A DNA stretch of 64,000 nucleotides from Firm-04 sp045596625 (lineage in GTDB: Bacteria; Bacillota; Clostridia; Oscillospirales; Ruminococcaceae). Of this stretch, positions 15,972-24,546 are shown piece by piece (position 1 is the first letter of the stretch; each line of letters starts with the position of its first letter). The translations under genes were made by a program, and so were the position numbers. The DNA is taken from assembly GCA_045596625.1 (NCBI GenBank), contig JAZOCU010000011.1, forward strand, positions 1 to 64,000, written 5' to 3'. The notes below the pieces were generated by a model. That model was not told the DNA's origin, did not search any database, and was given only the letters and a program-made list of their open reading frames with translations.

Positions 15972-16820
15972 TCAGAATCCACGCAGCCGAAGTCCTCTGG
16001 CAATGGCGATATAGAGCCGGGTGATATCGGATATCGAGCGAGGTTTGTCCGGTTTATAGAACCGAAATGGGATGCGTCGATAATCGGCTTCATCGGGATG
16101 AGAAATGCCGCGGCCTGTGACACCGTAATATATGCCTCGGAAATTTGTCCATTTGGCGTTGGACGGAGAGATCAGACCATCGTTTTTACCTTCAAAAACG
16201 GAAACAACGGCATTTGGAATCGCCATGATCAGATCACTGAAAGGATGCTGCATCACAAAGGCATAGCTTTGGTAGAATACCTTTGGATCATCGGGATTTT
16301 GTGCGTTGAATTGGCGCATTCCGATGGTCGTCATCTGACGGATCACGGAATAGGTGTTCGGTTTGTGGTCACCGAGGAGTCGTCTGAGCTGATCGAAGCA
16401 GCCGCAGAAAAAGCGGATGAAAGGTTGAAATCTCGGCAGCAGCCAATCTAAGGTTTTTGAACCGTTATGGGGCGTTGCGAGGGTTGTTATTGATGCGATA
16501 CAGTCTCCCATATTCATAGTGGAAACAAGATAGCGTGCTTCCAATCCGCCTTTGGAATGGGCGATGATATTGATTTTTTCGGCTCCTGTCTGCTGCAGGA
16601 TCCTTTGGATCAACGGTTGTAATTGCAATGCATTATCTGCAACGGTTGCATTGCCATCCTGGCAGCTCATAAAGACAATTGCACCATGTTTTCGCAGTGA
16701 GCGAGGGATTCTGCCCCAATAATAATGGATCGGCATACGATCATGAAATCCCATACCGTGCAGCAGAAGGATTGGATATTTGGTATTACAGCATTTTTTG
16801 CACCAAACGGAGCGGATCAA
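15972..16820 (-). CDS. Alpha/beta-hydrolase, lipase-like
   Basis: It shows the lipase layout: a beta strand followed by YPILLLHGMGF (oxyanion His-Gly), and the nucleophile elbow AHSKGG with the following LEARYL helix as in triacylglycerol lipases. TTLATPHNGS follows as expected for this subfamily. Conserved Asp and His candidates lie towards the C-terminus (GKNDGL, GISHPDEAD). No signal peptide is seen, so it is probably cytoplasmic. The start is uncertain: a TTG at 16820 is spaced 6 nt from GAGGTG. A longer frame to an ATG at 16889 would overlap the CCA gene by 59 nt and lacks a ribosome site. It is last in an operon with rnz and cca. Confidence 0.82.
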   Translation of the reverse strand: MIRSVWCKKCCNTKYPILLLHGMGFHDRMPIHYYWGRIPRSLRKHGAIVFMSCQDGNATVADNALQLQPLIQRILQQTGAEKINIIAHSKGGLEARYLVSTMNMGDCIASITTLATPHNGSKTLDWLLPRFQPFIRFFCGCFDQLRRLLGDHKPNTYSVIRQMTTIGMRQFNAQNPDDPKVFYQSYAFVMQHPFSDLIMAIPNAVVSVFEGKNDGLISPSNAKWTNFRGIYYGVTGRGISHPDEADYRRIPFRFYKPDKPRSISDITRLYIAIARGLRLRGF

Positions 16821-16830
16821 TGGAATCACC

Positions 16831-18189
16831 TCATTGAGGATTGTTTTTGAGATATTGTGCAGCAGCTTCCAAGAGCGTTGCTTTGTCATTTATCAATCGG
16901 TTATCGAGTACAGCATCCAGCAGCCAGCGCAGGCAATTGCCCAGCTGAACGCCTTGCTGCATTCCTAATGCAATCAGATCATCACCGCATATCTGCAGAT
17001 CACGGTAGGTCAGACAGGCGTTCTTCCGTTCCAGTTCATTGAGAAGCGAAAGGAGCCGATCAGATTGAGTCACCCGTTCTTGCCGCAGATGCTCTGCCTG
17101 TGCCGATACATCGCCGCGATGCAGCAGAATCAGATCGCGCAGAATGTCTGTTCCAAGGCGATTGGCAAGGCGTTTCATCTGCGTTTCGCTGCCGGAAAAT
17201 ACAGTATCATGATATTTGACCAAGGCAAGCACACGATCCATGGTTTTTCGGTCAGATTTCAGCTGCAGCAGAATTTCTTTTGCAATGACAAGGCTATGCT
17301 CGGCATGCTGATAAAAATGACCGCCGCGTTCATCCATTGTAAAGGTATGCGGTTTTCCGCTGTCATGCAGCAAGGCTGCCCAACGCAGAGCAGGCTGTGG
17401 CGGTACATTTTCGATGACCATACATGTGTGCGTATAGACATCATAGGCATGATACGGATTTTTCTGATCAAATTGATACATGGGCTGCAATGCAGGAAGT
17501 ACGGTAAACAGAACATCCGGATAACACATCAGTAGTTTCGCCGCTGCTTTTCCGCACAAAAGCTTTGTCAGCTCAGAAAAAATACGCTCGGCAGAAATAT
17601 GACGCAGCAGATCTTTCTGGAAATGAATTGCATTGGATGTTGCATCGGCAATTGCAAAGTCCAGTCGGGAGGAAAATCGCAATGCACGTAAAATACGCAG
17701 ACCATCTTCTTGAAAGCGTTTCGATGGATCGCCCACACAGGAAATGGTCTTTTTCTCCAGATCGTTCTGTCCGCCGAATGGATCGATCAGACCCTCTTGG
17801 GGATGATAAGCCATAGCGTTGACGGTGAAATCACGGCGTGCCAGGTCCTCAGTCAGGGATGCGGTAAACTGTACTGTATCAGGGCGGCGGTGATCGGTAT
17901 AGGCACCATCCACACGATAAGTTGTGATCTCCAGCGGCATATGATCTATGATAACGGTGACGGTTCCATGCTGAATGCCGGTTTCGATCACATGATAGTC
18001 ATGAAAGCATTGCAGGATCTGTTTTGGATGTGCATTGGTTGTCAGATCCCAATCTTGTGCTGTGGTATGCAGCAAGGCATCCCGCACACAGCCGCCGACG
18101 ATATAGGCTTCAAATCCATGCTGATTTAACCGTTCGATGGCGGTCTGTACAGCAGGCGGCAGTATCATTGTATACATGTTACGCTTCAT
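16831..18189 (-). CDS. cca: CCA tRNA nucleotidyltransferase
   Basis: The product has 452 residues. It adds or repairs the 3' CCA of tRNAs. The class II nucleotidyltransferase head has the GGCVRDALL motif (about 32-40) and the metal-binding DWD (about 46-48), followed by the RRDFTVNAMAY and EDGLRILRALRF motifs. A central HD domain (LLHDSGKP) is present, as in many Firmicutes homologues. A poly(A) polymerase role cannot be excluded from sequence but is unusual in Firmicutes. It starts directly after the stop of the RNase Z gene (TAA-ATG), which suggests an RNA-processing operon for tRNA 3' ends. Confidence 0.92.
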   Translation of the reverse strand: MKRNMYTMILPPAVQTAIERLNQHGFEAYIVGGCVRDALLHTTAQDWDLTTNAHPKQILQCFHDYHVIETGIQHGTVTVIIDHMPLEITTYRVDGAYTDHRRPDTVQFTASLTEDLARRDFTVNAMAYHPQEGLIDPFGGQNDLEKKTISCVGDPSKRFQEDGLRILRALRFSSRLDFAIADATSNAIHFQKDLLRHISAERIFSELTKLLCGKAAAKLLMCYPDVLFTVLPALQPMYQFDQKNPYHAYDVYTHTCMVIENVPPQPALRWAALLHDSGKPHTFTMDERGGHFYQHAEHSLVIAKEILLQLKSDRKTMDRVLALVKYHDTVFSGSETQMKRLANRLGTDILRDLILLHRGDVSAQAEHLRQERVTQSDRLLSLLNELERKNACLTYRDLQICGDDLIALGMQQGVQLGNCLRWLLDAVLDNRLINDKATLLEAAAQYLKNNPQ

Positions 18190-19098
18190 TTACTCAGAAA
18201 AATTGAATTGGATGCGCATTCCATCTTCTCCGCATTGTGTATTGGGATAGATGGCTTGTGCATTGGGCAGATATTCGAAGGGATTCTGCATTGAGGGACT
18301 GTAATGTGTCAGCCAGAGTGCCTTTGCATCGGCATCCGCCGCAAGCTGTGCTGCTTCTGCAAAGGTCATATGCAGCGTTTCCAGTGCTTTCTCTTGTTTT
18401 GGGGGATCACCATACATTCCCTCACAAACAAAAAGATCGGCGTTTTCAGCATATTCCGCAATGACGGGAAGCGGTCTGGAATCTGTACAGTAAGTAACCG
18501 TAAGACCAGCTCTGGGCGGGCCAAGTACTTGTTTTTGATCATAGGTGATCCCTTGATATTCCACAGATGGCTGTTTTTGCAAAAGACTCCACACTGCCAT
18601 AGGAATATTTTGGGCTTTGGCACGGTCGGGATCAAATTTTCCGGCTCTGGGAAGATGAATCCGATAGCCGAAGCAGGGGAGTGTGTGCAGAACCGCAAAG
18701 GCAGTTACAGACATTCCGGCTGCCTGTATGGTTTGTACAGGGGATTGCCATTCCTGTAAAATCAGCGGAAAGGGCAGCTCCGGTGCAATCACACGAAGTC
18801 CGTCTATGATCCGTTGCAGCCCATGAGGCCCTGCGATGGTCAGTGGTGTGGTTCTGCCTTCATTGCCCATGGAAAGCAGCAATCCGGGTAAACCACTGAC
18901 ATGATCAGCGTGATAATGGGTAAGACAGAGCAGTTCAATGGCTGAAAAGGAAACACCGGCAGCTTTCATGGCGATCTGGGTTCCTTCGCCGCAGTCAATG
19001 AGAATGGCGCTGCCTTGGCTATGTATCCAGCAGGCTGTAAGCCAACGGCTGCGTAATGGCATAGTACCGCCTGTTCCCAGTAAAACAACATCAAGCAT
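18190..19098 (-). CDS. rnz: Ribonuclease Z
   Basis: The product has 302 residues. It is a metallo-beta-lactamase fold endonuclease that trims the 3' trailer from tRNA precursors. The zinc motif HYHADH (residues 61-66) follows the LGTGGTMP start typical of RNase Z. Further conserved segments are YCTDSRPL (metal ligand Asp) and LTHYSPSM near the C-terminus. The ATG at 19098 has GGAAGGAG eight nt before it; 13 codons of upstream in-frame sequence are probably not translated. The neighbour cca acts on the next step of tRNA 3' maturation. Confidence 0.94.
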   Translation of the reverse strand: MLDVVLLGTGGTMPLRSRWLTACWIHSQGSAILIDCGEGTQIAMKAAGVSFSAIELLCLTHYHADHVSGLPGLLLSMGNEGRTTPLTIAGPHGLQRIIDGLRVIAPELPFPLILQEWQSPVQTIQAAGMSVTAFAVLHTLPCFGYRIHLPRAGKFDPDRAKAQNIPMAVWSLLQKQPSVEYQGITYDQKQVLGPPRAGLTVTYCTDSRPLPVIAEYAENADLFVCEGMYGDPPKQEKALETLHMTFAEAAQLAADADAKALWLTHYSPSMQNPFEYLPNAQAIYPNTQCGEDGMRIQFNFSE

Positions 19099-19257
19099 TA
19101 TCGGCACTCCTTCCTCAAAAACATATGGATATAACATCTACAAGTATACTCCATTTGGGCTCTTTTGTCAACTTCATACGGTGGTATATGGCATATATTC
19201 TGTTCCGGATTTCGTTGGATATGTCTCAATTGCACAATGTTCGGTTATGATTATGCA

Positions 19258-19286
19258 TTGAAAATGCAATGCAATTCTGTTATAAT
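19258..19286 (+). promoter_or_regulatory. Promoter of the dockerin esterase
   Basis: TTGAAA (19258-19263), 17 nt, TATAAT (19281-19286), in the 256-nt gap between the divergent rnz and esterase genes. The GCATTGAAAATGC-like repeat around the -35 (ATGCATTG / TGCAATGCAAT) may bind a regulator. Confidence 0.72.
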
Positions 19287-19354
19287 ACAAAACAGGAATA
19301 GAGAGATATTTCTTAGGGAACAGTGACTTTGTTTTTCTTTGAAAGGAGTTCCAA

Positions 19355-20371
19355 ATGTATGGATCAAAAATGTGCAGAATTGTGGCGAGCGCAGCCGCAG
19401 CGATCATGTTGATGACTACGTCAGGCGTCTATGCTGAGCAGCAGCGCAGCATCTCGTTGATGTGTCTTGGAGATTCGATTACGGATGGTTTCTGGTTGAC
19501 CGGCGGTTATCGCAATACGCTTTGCAATTTGATATCCGAAAATGGACAACAGGAGCTTGTGGATATGGTCGGACCCAATTGGGGCGGCAACGGTTATGAT
19601 CCACAGCATGCCGGTTACAGCGGCTATTCGGTTGATAATATTGCGCAGGAAGATTCTATTTCCGGCGCAAGAACAGGTATTTCCAGCTTCATCGATTGGC
19701 TGCTGACGGAACATCCTGCCGATGTGATCTTTTTGCAGATCGGTACGAATGATATTCTGAGCCTTTATGATCTTGAGCATTATGGTGAGCGTCTTGAGGG
19801 CCTTGTGGATGTGATTCTTCCTACATTACCTGAAGATGGTGTGTTGTATCTTGCGACGCTGCCCTGCATGGATGCCGGTGATCCTACCTATATCAATCCC
19901 TATTTCTTTACGGTGGAATCTATGGATGCTGCGGTGGAGCAATGTAATACGCAGATCCGTGCTTTGGTAGAAAAGAAACGCAAAGAGGGAGCAAGAATTG
20001 TTCTAGCCGATATGTATCAGGTGCTCGAAAAAAGTGATCTTTATGATGGCGTGCATCCCAGTGAGGAAGGTTATCGGAAAATGGGACAATTCTGGTATCA
20101 GCAGCTTCTTAGCTATTGGAACGGTGAAAACGATTCTCCTCAGACACCACCTGCCGAAACGACAACAACGACAGCTCAGCCTATGCCGATGATGGGGGAT
20201 ATCAATGGCAACGGTACTGTTGAAATGGCAGATGGTGTGATGCTGGTCAAGCACCTGGTTCGGGAAGCACCGCTGCTGTCGGAACAGGCAGAACGTGCAG
20301 ATTTTCATACCGATGGCGTGATCGATGCAAAGGATCTGACAGTGTGGAAACGCAATCTGCTTTTATCATAA
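19355..20371 (+). CDS. Dockerin-bearing SGNH/GDSL esterase, CE3-like acetylxylan esterase
   Basis: The product has 338 residues. A signal peptide (about 1-27, VYA cleavage) is followed by an SGNH hydrolase domain: block I CLGDSITDGFW with the nucleophile Ser, GNGYDPQHAGYSG, block III QIGTNDIL, and block V DGVHPSEEGY with catalytic Asp and His. The start resembles carbohydrate esterase family 3, which removes acetyl groups from xylan. A Thr-rich linker leads to a type I dockerin (about 270-335: GDINGNGTVEMADGVMLV and a second Ca-binding repeat). It is therefore a likely cellulosome subunit. The second repeat has replaced some calcium ligands (HTDGVID). Confidence 0.9.
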   Translation: MYGSKMCRIVASAAAAIMLMTTSGVYAEQQRSISLMCLGDSITDGFWLTGGYRNTLCNLISENGQQELVDMVGPNWGGNGYDPQHAGYSGYSVDNIAQEDSISGARTGISSFIDWLLTEHPADVIFLQIGTNDILSLYDLEHYGERLEGLVDVILPTLPEDGVLYLATLPCMDAGDPTYINPYFFTVESMDAAVEQCNTQIRALVEKKRKEGARIVLADMYQVLEKSDLYDGVHPSEEGYRKMGQFWYQQLLSYWNGENDSPQTPPAETTTTTAQPMPMMGDINGNGTVEMADGVMLVKHLVREAPLLSEQAERADFHTDGVIDAKDLTVWKRNLLLS

Positions 20372-20375
20372 CAGC

Positions 20376-20410
20376 ACAGACCGCAAACAACAAGTATGCG
20401 GTCTGTTTTA
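20376..20410 (+). terminator. Intrinsic terminator of the esterase gene
   Basis: A 10-bp stem ACAGACCGCA / TGCGGTCTGT (20376-20385 with 20397-20406) followed by TTTT. Confidence 0.85.
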
Positions 20411-20421
20411 CTGATCCGGCT

Positions 20422-20449
20422 TTACAAGTCTTGTGAAATATGGTATAAT
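20422..20449 (+). promoter_or_regulatory. Promoter of the FTR-thioredoxin operon
   Basis: TTACAA (20422-20427), 16 nt, TATAAT (20444-20449), followed by a leader of about 80 nt. Confidence 0.65.
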
Positions 20450-20538
20450 AAAGCGAATCATTCCGGTTTGTATGAAAGTGATGATATTTTATTTCATAAC
20501 GGACAGAATGATATTATTGAATAAGGAGGTATCAAGAT

Positions 20539-20736
20539 ATGCCGGTTACGCTCAATCCTGATGCGGAAATGGTGCGGGTGATCAAGGAAGGTCTTGCACG
20601 CACAGGTGGATATTGTCCCTGCCGCACACAGCGCACAGAGGAATATCATTGCATTTGCAAGGAGTTTCGTGAACAGATCAACGATCCTACCTTTGAGGGC
20701 TTTTGTCATTGTATGTTATATTATAAATCGAAATAA
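20539..20736 (+). CDS. Ferredoxin:thioredoxin reductase catalytic-subunit-like protein
   Basis: The product has 65 residues. Three Cys-x-Cys pairs, C26-P-C28, C38-I-C40 and C56-H-C58, match the CPC/CxC/CHC pattern of the 4Fe-4S catalytic chain of ferredoxin:thioredoxin reductase, in the compact form seen in anaerobes. The enzyme would pass electrons from reduced ferredoxin to a thioredoxin disulfide. The variable subunit known from photosynthetic organisms is absent. The next gene, 14 nt downstream, is a thioredoxin, which is the expected substrate. The start has AAGGAGG upstream. Confidence 0.85.
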   Translation: MPVTLNPDAEMVRVIKEGLARTGGYCPCRTQRTEEYHCICKEFREQINDPTFEGFCHCMLYYKSK

Positions 20737-20750
20737 AGGAGTAAAGTTCT

Positions 20751-21059
20751 ATGCATGAAATCGTTTTGACTGCTGAAAATTTTGAACAAGAGGTGCTGCA
20801 TGCAGATCGACCGGTACTGGTGGATTTCTGGGCATCATGGTGCGGACCCTGCCGGATGATTGCTCCTGTTGTGGCAGAGATCGCTGAGGAATATGCCGAT
20901 CGTATTATTGTCGGCAAGGTCAATGTGGATGAACAGCCGACACTCGCAATGCAGTATCGGATCGAGAGCATTCCTACGATTTTGATTTTTCGTAATGGTA
21001 CGCTTGCAGAAAAGGTGATCGGTTATCGTACCAAGGAGCAGCTGATCGCTTTGTTGTAA
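20751..21059 (+). CDS. trxA: Thioredoxin
   Basis: The product has 102 residues. It is a classic thioredoxin with the active site W30-C31-G32-P33-C34, a buried Asp25 (VDFWASW), and the cis-Pro segment SIPTILIF. It reduces protein disulfides in the cytoplasm. Because it follows directly after the FTR-like gene, it is probably reduced from ferredoxin rather than (or in addition to) NADPH; this is inference from gene order. Confidence 0.95.
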   Translation: MHEIVLTAENFEQEVLHADRPVLVDFWASWCGPCRMIAPVVAEIAEEYADRIIVGKVNVDEQPTLAMQYRIESIPTILIFRNGTLAEKVIGYRTKEQLIALL

Positions 21060-21073
21060 TCTCCATAAATAGG

Positions 21074-21108
21074 ACACGCCTTACATCGTCTGATGTAAGG
21101 CGTGTGTT
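21074..21108. terminator. Intrinsic terminator between convergent genes
   Basis: A 14-bp perfect stem ACACGCCTTACATC / GATGTAAGGCGTGT (21074-21087 with 21092-21105), loop GTCT. The T-run is short. Confidence 0.8.
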
Positions 21109-21132
21109 GCTTTTATGGCATAAGGAATCCGA

Positions 21133-22863
21133 TCAATCGGCATTGACTCGCAGAAAATCGGCAGGATTGAAGTTTGTGCCATTACGCCGCACTTCAAAAT
21201 GCAGATGATTTCCTGTTGAATTACCGGTGGATCCAACCAGTGCAATAAGCTGACCTCTGGTGACGGTTTCTCCTACGTTGCATAGCAGCTGATTGCAGTG
21301 TGCATATAAAGTCTCATAGCCGTTTTCATGCTGGATAATAATATAATATCCATAGCCTTGATTGTTCCAGCCTGCTGTGAGAACGACACCGCCATCAGCG
21401 GCGAAGATCTCCGTATCGGCTGGGGCAGCGATATCCAATCCGCGATGATTGCGATTGCTGATATAAGGGTCACTGATATAACCGCCGTTGACAGGCCAGC
21501 TCAGATCGCCGTTGCCGAACAATTGTGTTGCAGAGCTGGCAGGGGCAGCGGCATAGGTGCCGACACTCACTCGCTCAGTAACGGGTTCGGAAATCAAGGT
21601 GGATTTCAATACATTGCGCCTGGATTCCACACCATTTACATAAGTCACTTCAATGATATGACTGGTTTCGCCCGGAACACCGGCTGAAAGCACTTTTCGT
21701 TCTCCTACCGGCAATGCTGAAGTCTCGATTTCGATGGTATCATAGGCAATCGCAGAAATAGAGTCAATCGTAATACGATAGGCAATGGGCATTGCATAAT
21801 CTGTGAACTGTACTTTGATCTTCGTGCCGACAGGCAGCAGATCAGGCAGTGTAGGATTCAGTTCTCTGATCTTTTCAAGAGATGTGGAGTATTTGGATGC
21901 AATAGTATACAGGGATTCATCTTTTTTAACGGTATAGGTAATGGTTTTGATTTCATTTTTTGTTAATTCATCAATGAGTACGTTCGTATCAGTAAGATTA
22001 TCCGCAAGATAGGTACCCTGCACATATGAAATGGTATCTTGATAATAGACTGCATCGGTCTGCACTGTCAAGGATGCGCTATATGCCGAAAGCTGCTGTG
22101 CAAGTGCTTCCACGACCGGTGCTTTATCCGCAACCGCACAGAGAAATTCACCATTGCGATATACACCATAGGCATCGCAGAGTGAGAAATCAGCGGTCGT
22201 CAGCATGATATCCGCAAGACCGCCGGCGGTATGCAGCGGTTGACTGCCGTCATATTGTTCCAGCGTCAGATTGCGTTCAAAAGGCATGGAAACAGAATCG
22301 GTTGCATAGGAGAGTCGTTCCCGCACCAAAGCCTCAGCCTGACGGTAATCTTCCTCATTGGCAATATATCCCAAGTGTTTTCCGTTGAATTCAACTGCGA
22401 TCGCATATTCTAAATTCGCACCGTAGGTGACAACAGAAAACAAAAATGCAAAGCAGATCACAGGAACAGCAAATTGAAACACTGTCACAAGCAATCCATT
22501 GTCACTGAACAGCCAGATCTGCAAGCCTCTGGTGATTGCTGACAGATGTGCACGGATACCTTTGCCTTTTGCACTGCGAAGCTCTCGATCTACGATTCTG
22601 GAAACCTCAAGCTGCAAATTGATCGGTGCACGCAGGATTCTCCAGAACAAACGAAGAATACGTGCACATCCATGTAATACGTCCTTGATAAATGTTACGA
22701 TCCCGCGGCCGATCGCCCGAAACAGCAGTGGGATCAGAATCAGGATCTGTCCACCGCAGCGACCTGCCAGAGCCAAAATGCGCAACGCATGATCGAAGAT
22801 GGTACTTCGTGACGGCTCTGTATGCTTTTCATTATCCTGCATAGCGGAATGTTGCCGAGTCAA
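21133..22863 (-). CDS. Membrane-anchored LysM-G5-M23 peptidoglycan endopeptidase
   Basis: The product has 576 residues. The N-terminal part is basic and amphipathic (about 1-125), with a membrane helix near 125-150. A central domain precedes a LysM repeat (about 300-350: YTVKKDESLYTIASKYST). A G5 domain follows (ALPVGERKVLSAGVPGE), then a C-terminal M23 peptidase (about 460-575) with the zinc motif HRGLDIA and HLHFEV. It would cut peptide cross-links in the wall during growth or division. The start is a TTG nine nt after AAGGAG; the first ATG, seven codons in, has no ribosome site. Confidence 0.92.
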   Translation of the reverse strand: MTRQHSAMQDNEKHTEPSRSTIFDHALRILALAGRCGGQILILIPLLFRAIGRGIVTFIKDVLHGCARILRLFWRILRAPINLQLEVSRIVDRELRSAKGKGIRAHLSAITRGLQIWLFSDNGLLVTVFQFAVPVICFAFLFSVVTYGANLEYAIAVEFNGKHLGYIANEEDYRQAEALVRERLSYATDSVSMPFERNLTLEQYDGSQPLHTAGGLADIMLTTADFSLCDAYGVYRNGEFLCAVADKAPVVEALAQQLSAYSASLTVQTDAVYYQDTISYVQGTYLADNLTDTNVLIDELTKNEIKTITYTVKKDESLYTIASKYSTSLEKIRELNPTLPDLLPVGTKIKVQFTDYAMPIAYRITIDSISAIAYDTIEIETSALPVGERKVLSAGVPGETSHIIEVTYVNGVESRRNVLKSTLISEPVTERVSVGTYAAAPASSATQLFGNGDLSWPVNGGYISDPYISNRNHRGLDIAAPADTEIFAADGGVVLTAGWNNQGYGYYIIIQHENGYETLYAHCNQLLCNVGETVTRGQLIALVGSTGNSTGNHLHFEVRRNGTNFNPADFLRVNAD

Positions 22864-23178
22864 TGGAAAAACTCCTTTCTCGAAAATTGTATTTCATGTA
22901 CCGCTTGCAACAAAGGTTACAAATCGGTAACACTAAAACATTATACTGATTTTCTGATGGAAAGCAAGTCTTTTTCAAAAATATTGTACGGTATCACAAG
23001 GAAATTCAAGAAATCAGAATAGGATTTGGGACTAACACACAACAAAAAATGTCGATTTTGCTGCTGGCGGTAACATATTGCGATTGCGCTATTTTCAAAT
23101 CAGAACGATGAAGTTCGTCGATATGCTGTAATTCATCATCGTTTCATTGTAATGAATGACGAAAAAGTTACGAAATGG
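22864..23178. other. 315-nt gap with the M23 gene promoter and short inverted repeats
   Basis: No gene is seen. On the minus strand TTGCTT (22962-22967), 16 nt and TATAAT (22940-22945) form a promoter for the M23 gene. GGTTACAAATCGGTAAC at 22913-22929 lies in its leader, and two short inverted repeats (23104-23143 and 23144-23157) lie after the end of the next minus-strand gene and may act as a weak terminator. Confidence 0.6.
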
Positions 23179-23964
23179 TTACAAATGGAGATCGCACTTA
23201 TGACAATACTGTTCAATGAGCAACATTTCAGCGGCTGTCAGTTCCGGGTATGCTGTGAGCATTGTAAAGGGAAACAGCAGCCTGGGCAGCATACGCAGTC
23301 TGCATTGCAGGAGCGTAAGCCAGATGCCGCTTGTGCAGCGAAATGTGAGCTGCAAGGTTCGAAGCAATGGTCGATCCGGCTGCTTGAGAATGCATAATGG
23401 CAGGGCTGATAGACTGCCGACAACACGAATGGGCAGCAGGAGCGCGAGCAGTGCCAGCAGAAACAAATGTACGGCTGTGAGCATCGTGATGAACGCATGA
23501 TCTGTTATCATCGGCGTTAACAGAATACATAGACAGCTGCTGCTGAAAAGCAAAATGGATGGAAACAGAGACACAAACAATATAACGCTTCCTAGTATCT
23601 GAGCGATTGCTCTTCTGTACCATAGCCAGAGTCTGTGACAGCAATTGAGAAAGCCGGTGTCACATTCATTGAGTACACCGATCGTTTCACCGAGCCATCG
23701 GTCGGTCTGCGTATGCAGGGGTGCTGAGAGAATATGCATACATACAATACAGGCAGGAAGAAACCAGTTCCATGCACTGATCGGCTGCATGATCGAATCG
23801 TGCTGCAGAATCGCATTCTGCAGCAGTGTTCTTTGTGTTACGGTACTGATCAGTATGAGTATCATGGTCAGAATGCAGCGTGCAGCAGTCAGCATTGCAG
23901 CATCTCGTCTGCAGGGATGTAATGCATGGTTGGCTTGCTGCAAAGATTGCTTTGCGGTGTTCAT
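23179..23964 (-). CDS. Hypothetical multi-pass membrane protein
   Basis: The product has 261 residues and about five hydrophobic segments (near 25-50, 65-80, 120-150, 155-195), with many Cys and Leu. I do not recognise the family. The ATG overlaps the stop of the preceding BofC-like gene (ATGA), which argues for a real, translationally coupled gene. The two may form a small envelope module. Confidence 0.6.
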   Translation of the reverse strand: MNTAKQSLQQANHALHPCRRDAAMLTAARCILTMILILISTVTQRTLLQNAILQHDSIMQPISAWNWFLPACIVCMHILSAPLHTQTDRWLGETIGVLNECDTGFLNCCHRLWLWYRRAIAQILGSVILFVSLFPSILLFSSSCLCILLTPMITDHAFITMLTAVHLFLLALLALLLPIRVVGSLSALPLCILKQPDRPLLRTLQLTFRCTSGIWLTLLQCRLRMLPRLLFPFTMLTAYPELTAAEMLLIEQYCHKCDLHL

Positions 23965-24359
23965 GAAGTATAGTCCTCAAGGAGCGCGTGAAGATCTGCT
24001 TTGCTTGGAACATGCATTCCATATTCCAGCAGAATACGGTCATAATCAGGCAGCCAGCCCGATTCCAGTGTATAGGATTCCAGAGGTTCCATTGTGCCTT
24101 CTGCAAAGACATAGAGTGTATTGCCCGATAATCGCAGGACATATCCATTTGCTGCGGATGTTTCGGTGTCGATTACAGTTTCCGGCGAATTGGTGGGGGA
24201 GTATTCGTTTGTGATTGCCGCTGAGTCATCCGCAGCAGCTTCTTTGGCCGGATCTTGTGCCGGAATCGGATCGCAGAGGAGGTCGGTTATCAATATACTT
24301 CCTGCTGTGATCCCAGTGATCGCAGTGGCGATGAGACAGCGCAGGATATGGGAATTCAT
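23961..24359 (-). CDS. BofC C-terminal-domain-like exported protein
   Basis: The product has 132 residues. An N-terminal hydrophobic segment (about 5-27) acts as signal or anchor, followed by a Ser/Ala/Glu linker and a small domain (about 70-130: YVLRLSGNTLYVFAEG...) that resembles the C-terminal domain of BofC in Clostridia (self-strand, 'LPEYDR.LL..G', then a Leu-rich helix ending LLEDY). BofC controls forespore signalling in Bacillus; here the role is unknown. Start ATG at 24359 with GGAG nine nt upstream (a TTG is directly before it). Divergent from the PBP gene. Confidence 0.6.
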   Translation of the reverse strand: MNSHILRCLIATAITGITAGSILITDLLCDPIPAQDPAKEAAADDSAAITNEYSPTNSPETVIDTETSAANGYVLRLSGNTLYVFAEGTMEPLESYTLESGWLPDYDRILLEYGMHVPSKADLHALLEDYTS

Positions 24360-24464
24360 CAAATAAATCTCCGCCTTTCTATTGCGTTTTGACGGAAGTA
24401 TGCCCTTTTTTGGTGAGAATTATACCCAATCAAACCAAATTCCGAAAAAATTCTGAATTTCCTC

Positions 24465-24493
24465 TTAACAAGAACGGAAATCTGTGTTATAAT
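24465..24493 (+). promoter_or_regulatory. Promoter of the PBP1a gene
   Basis: TTAACA (24465-24470), 17 nt, TATAAT (24488-24493). Confidence 0.72.
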
Positions 24494-24546
24494 AATAAAA
24501 TGTAAAATGATATCCTTGTTTTTTCTTGCGAAAGGAGCTTCCTGCG

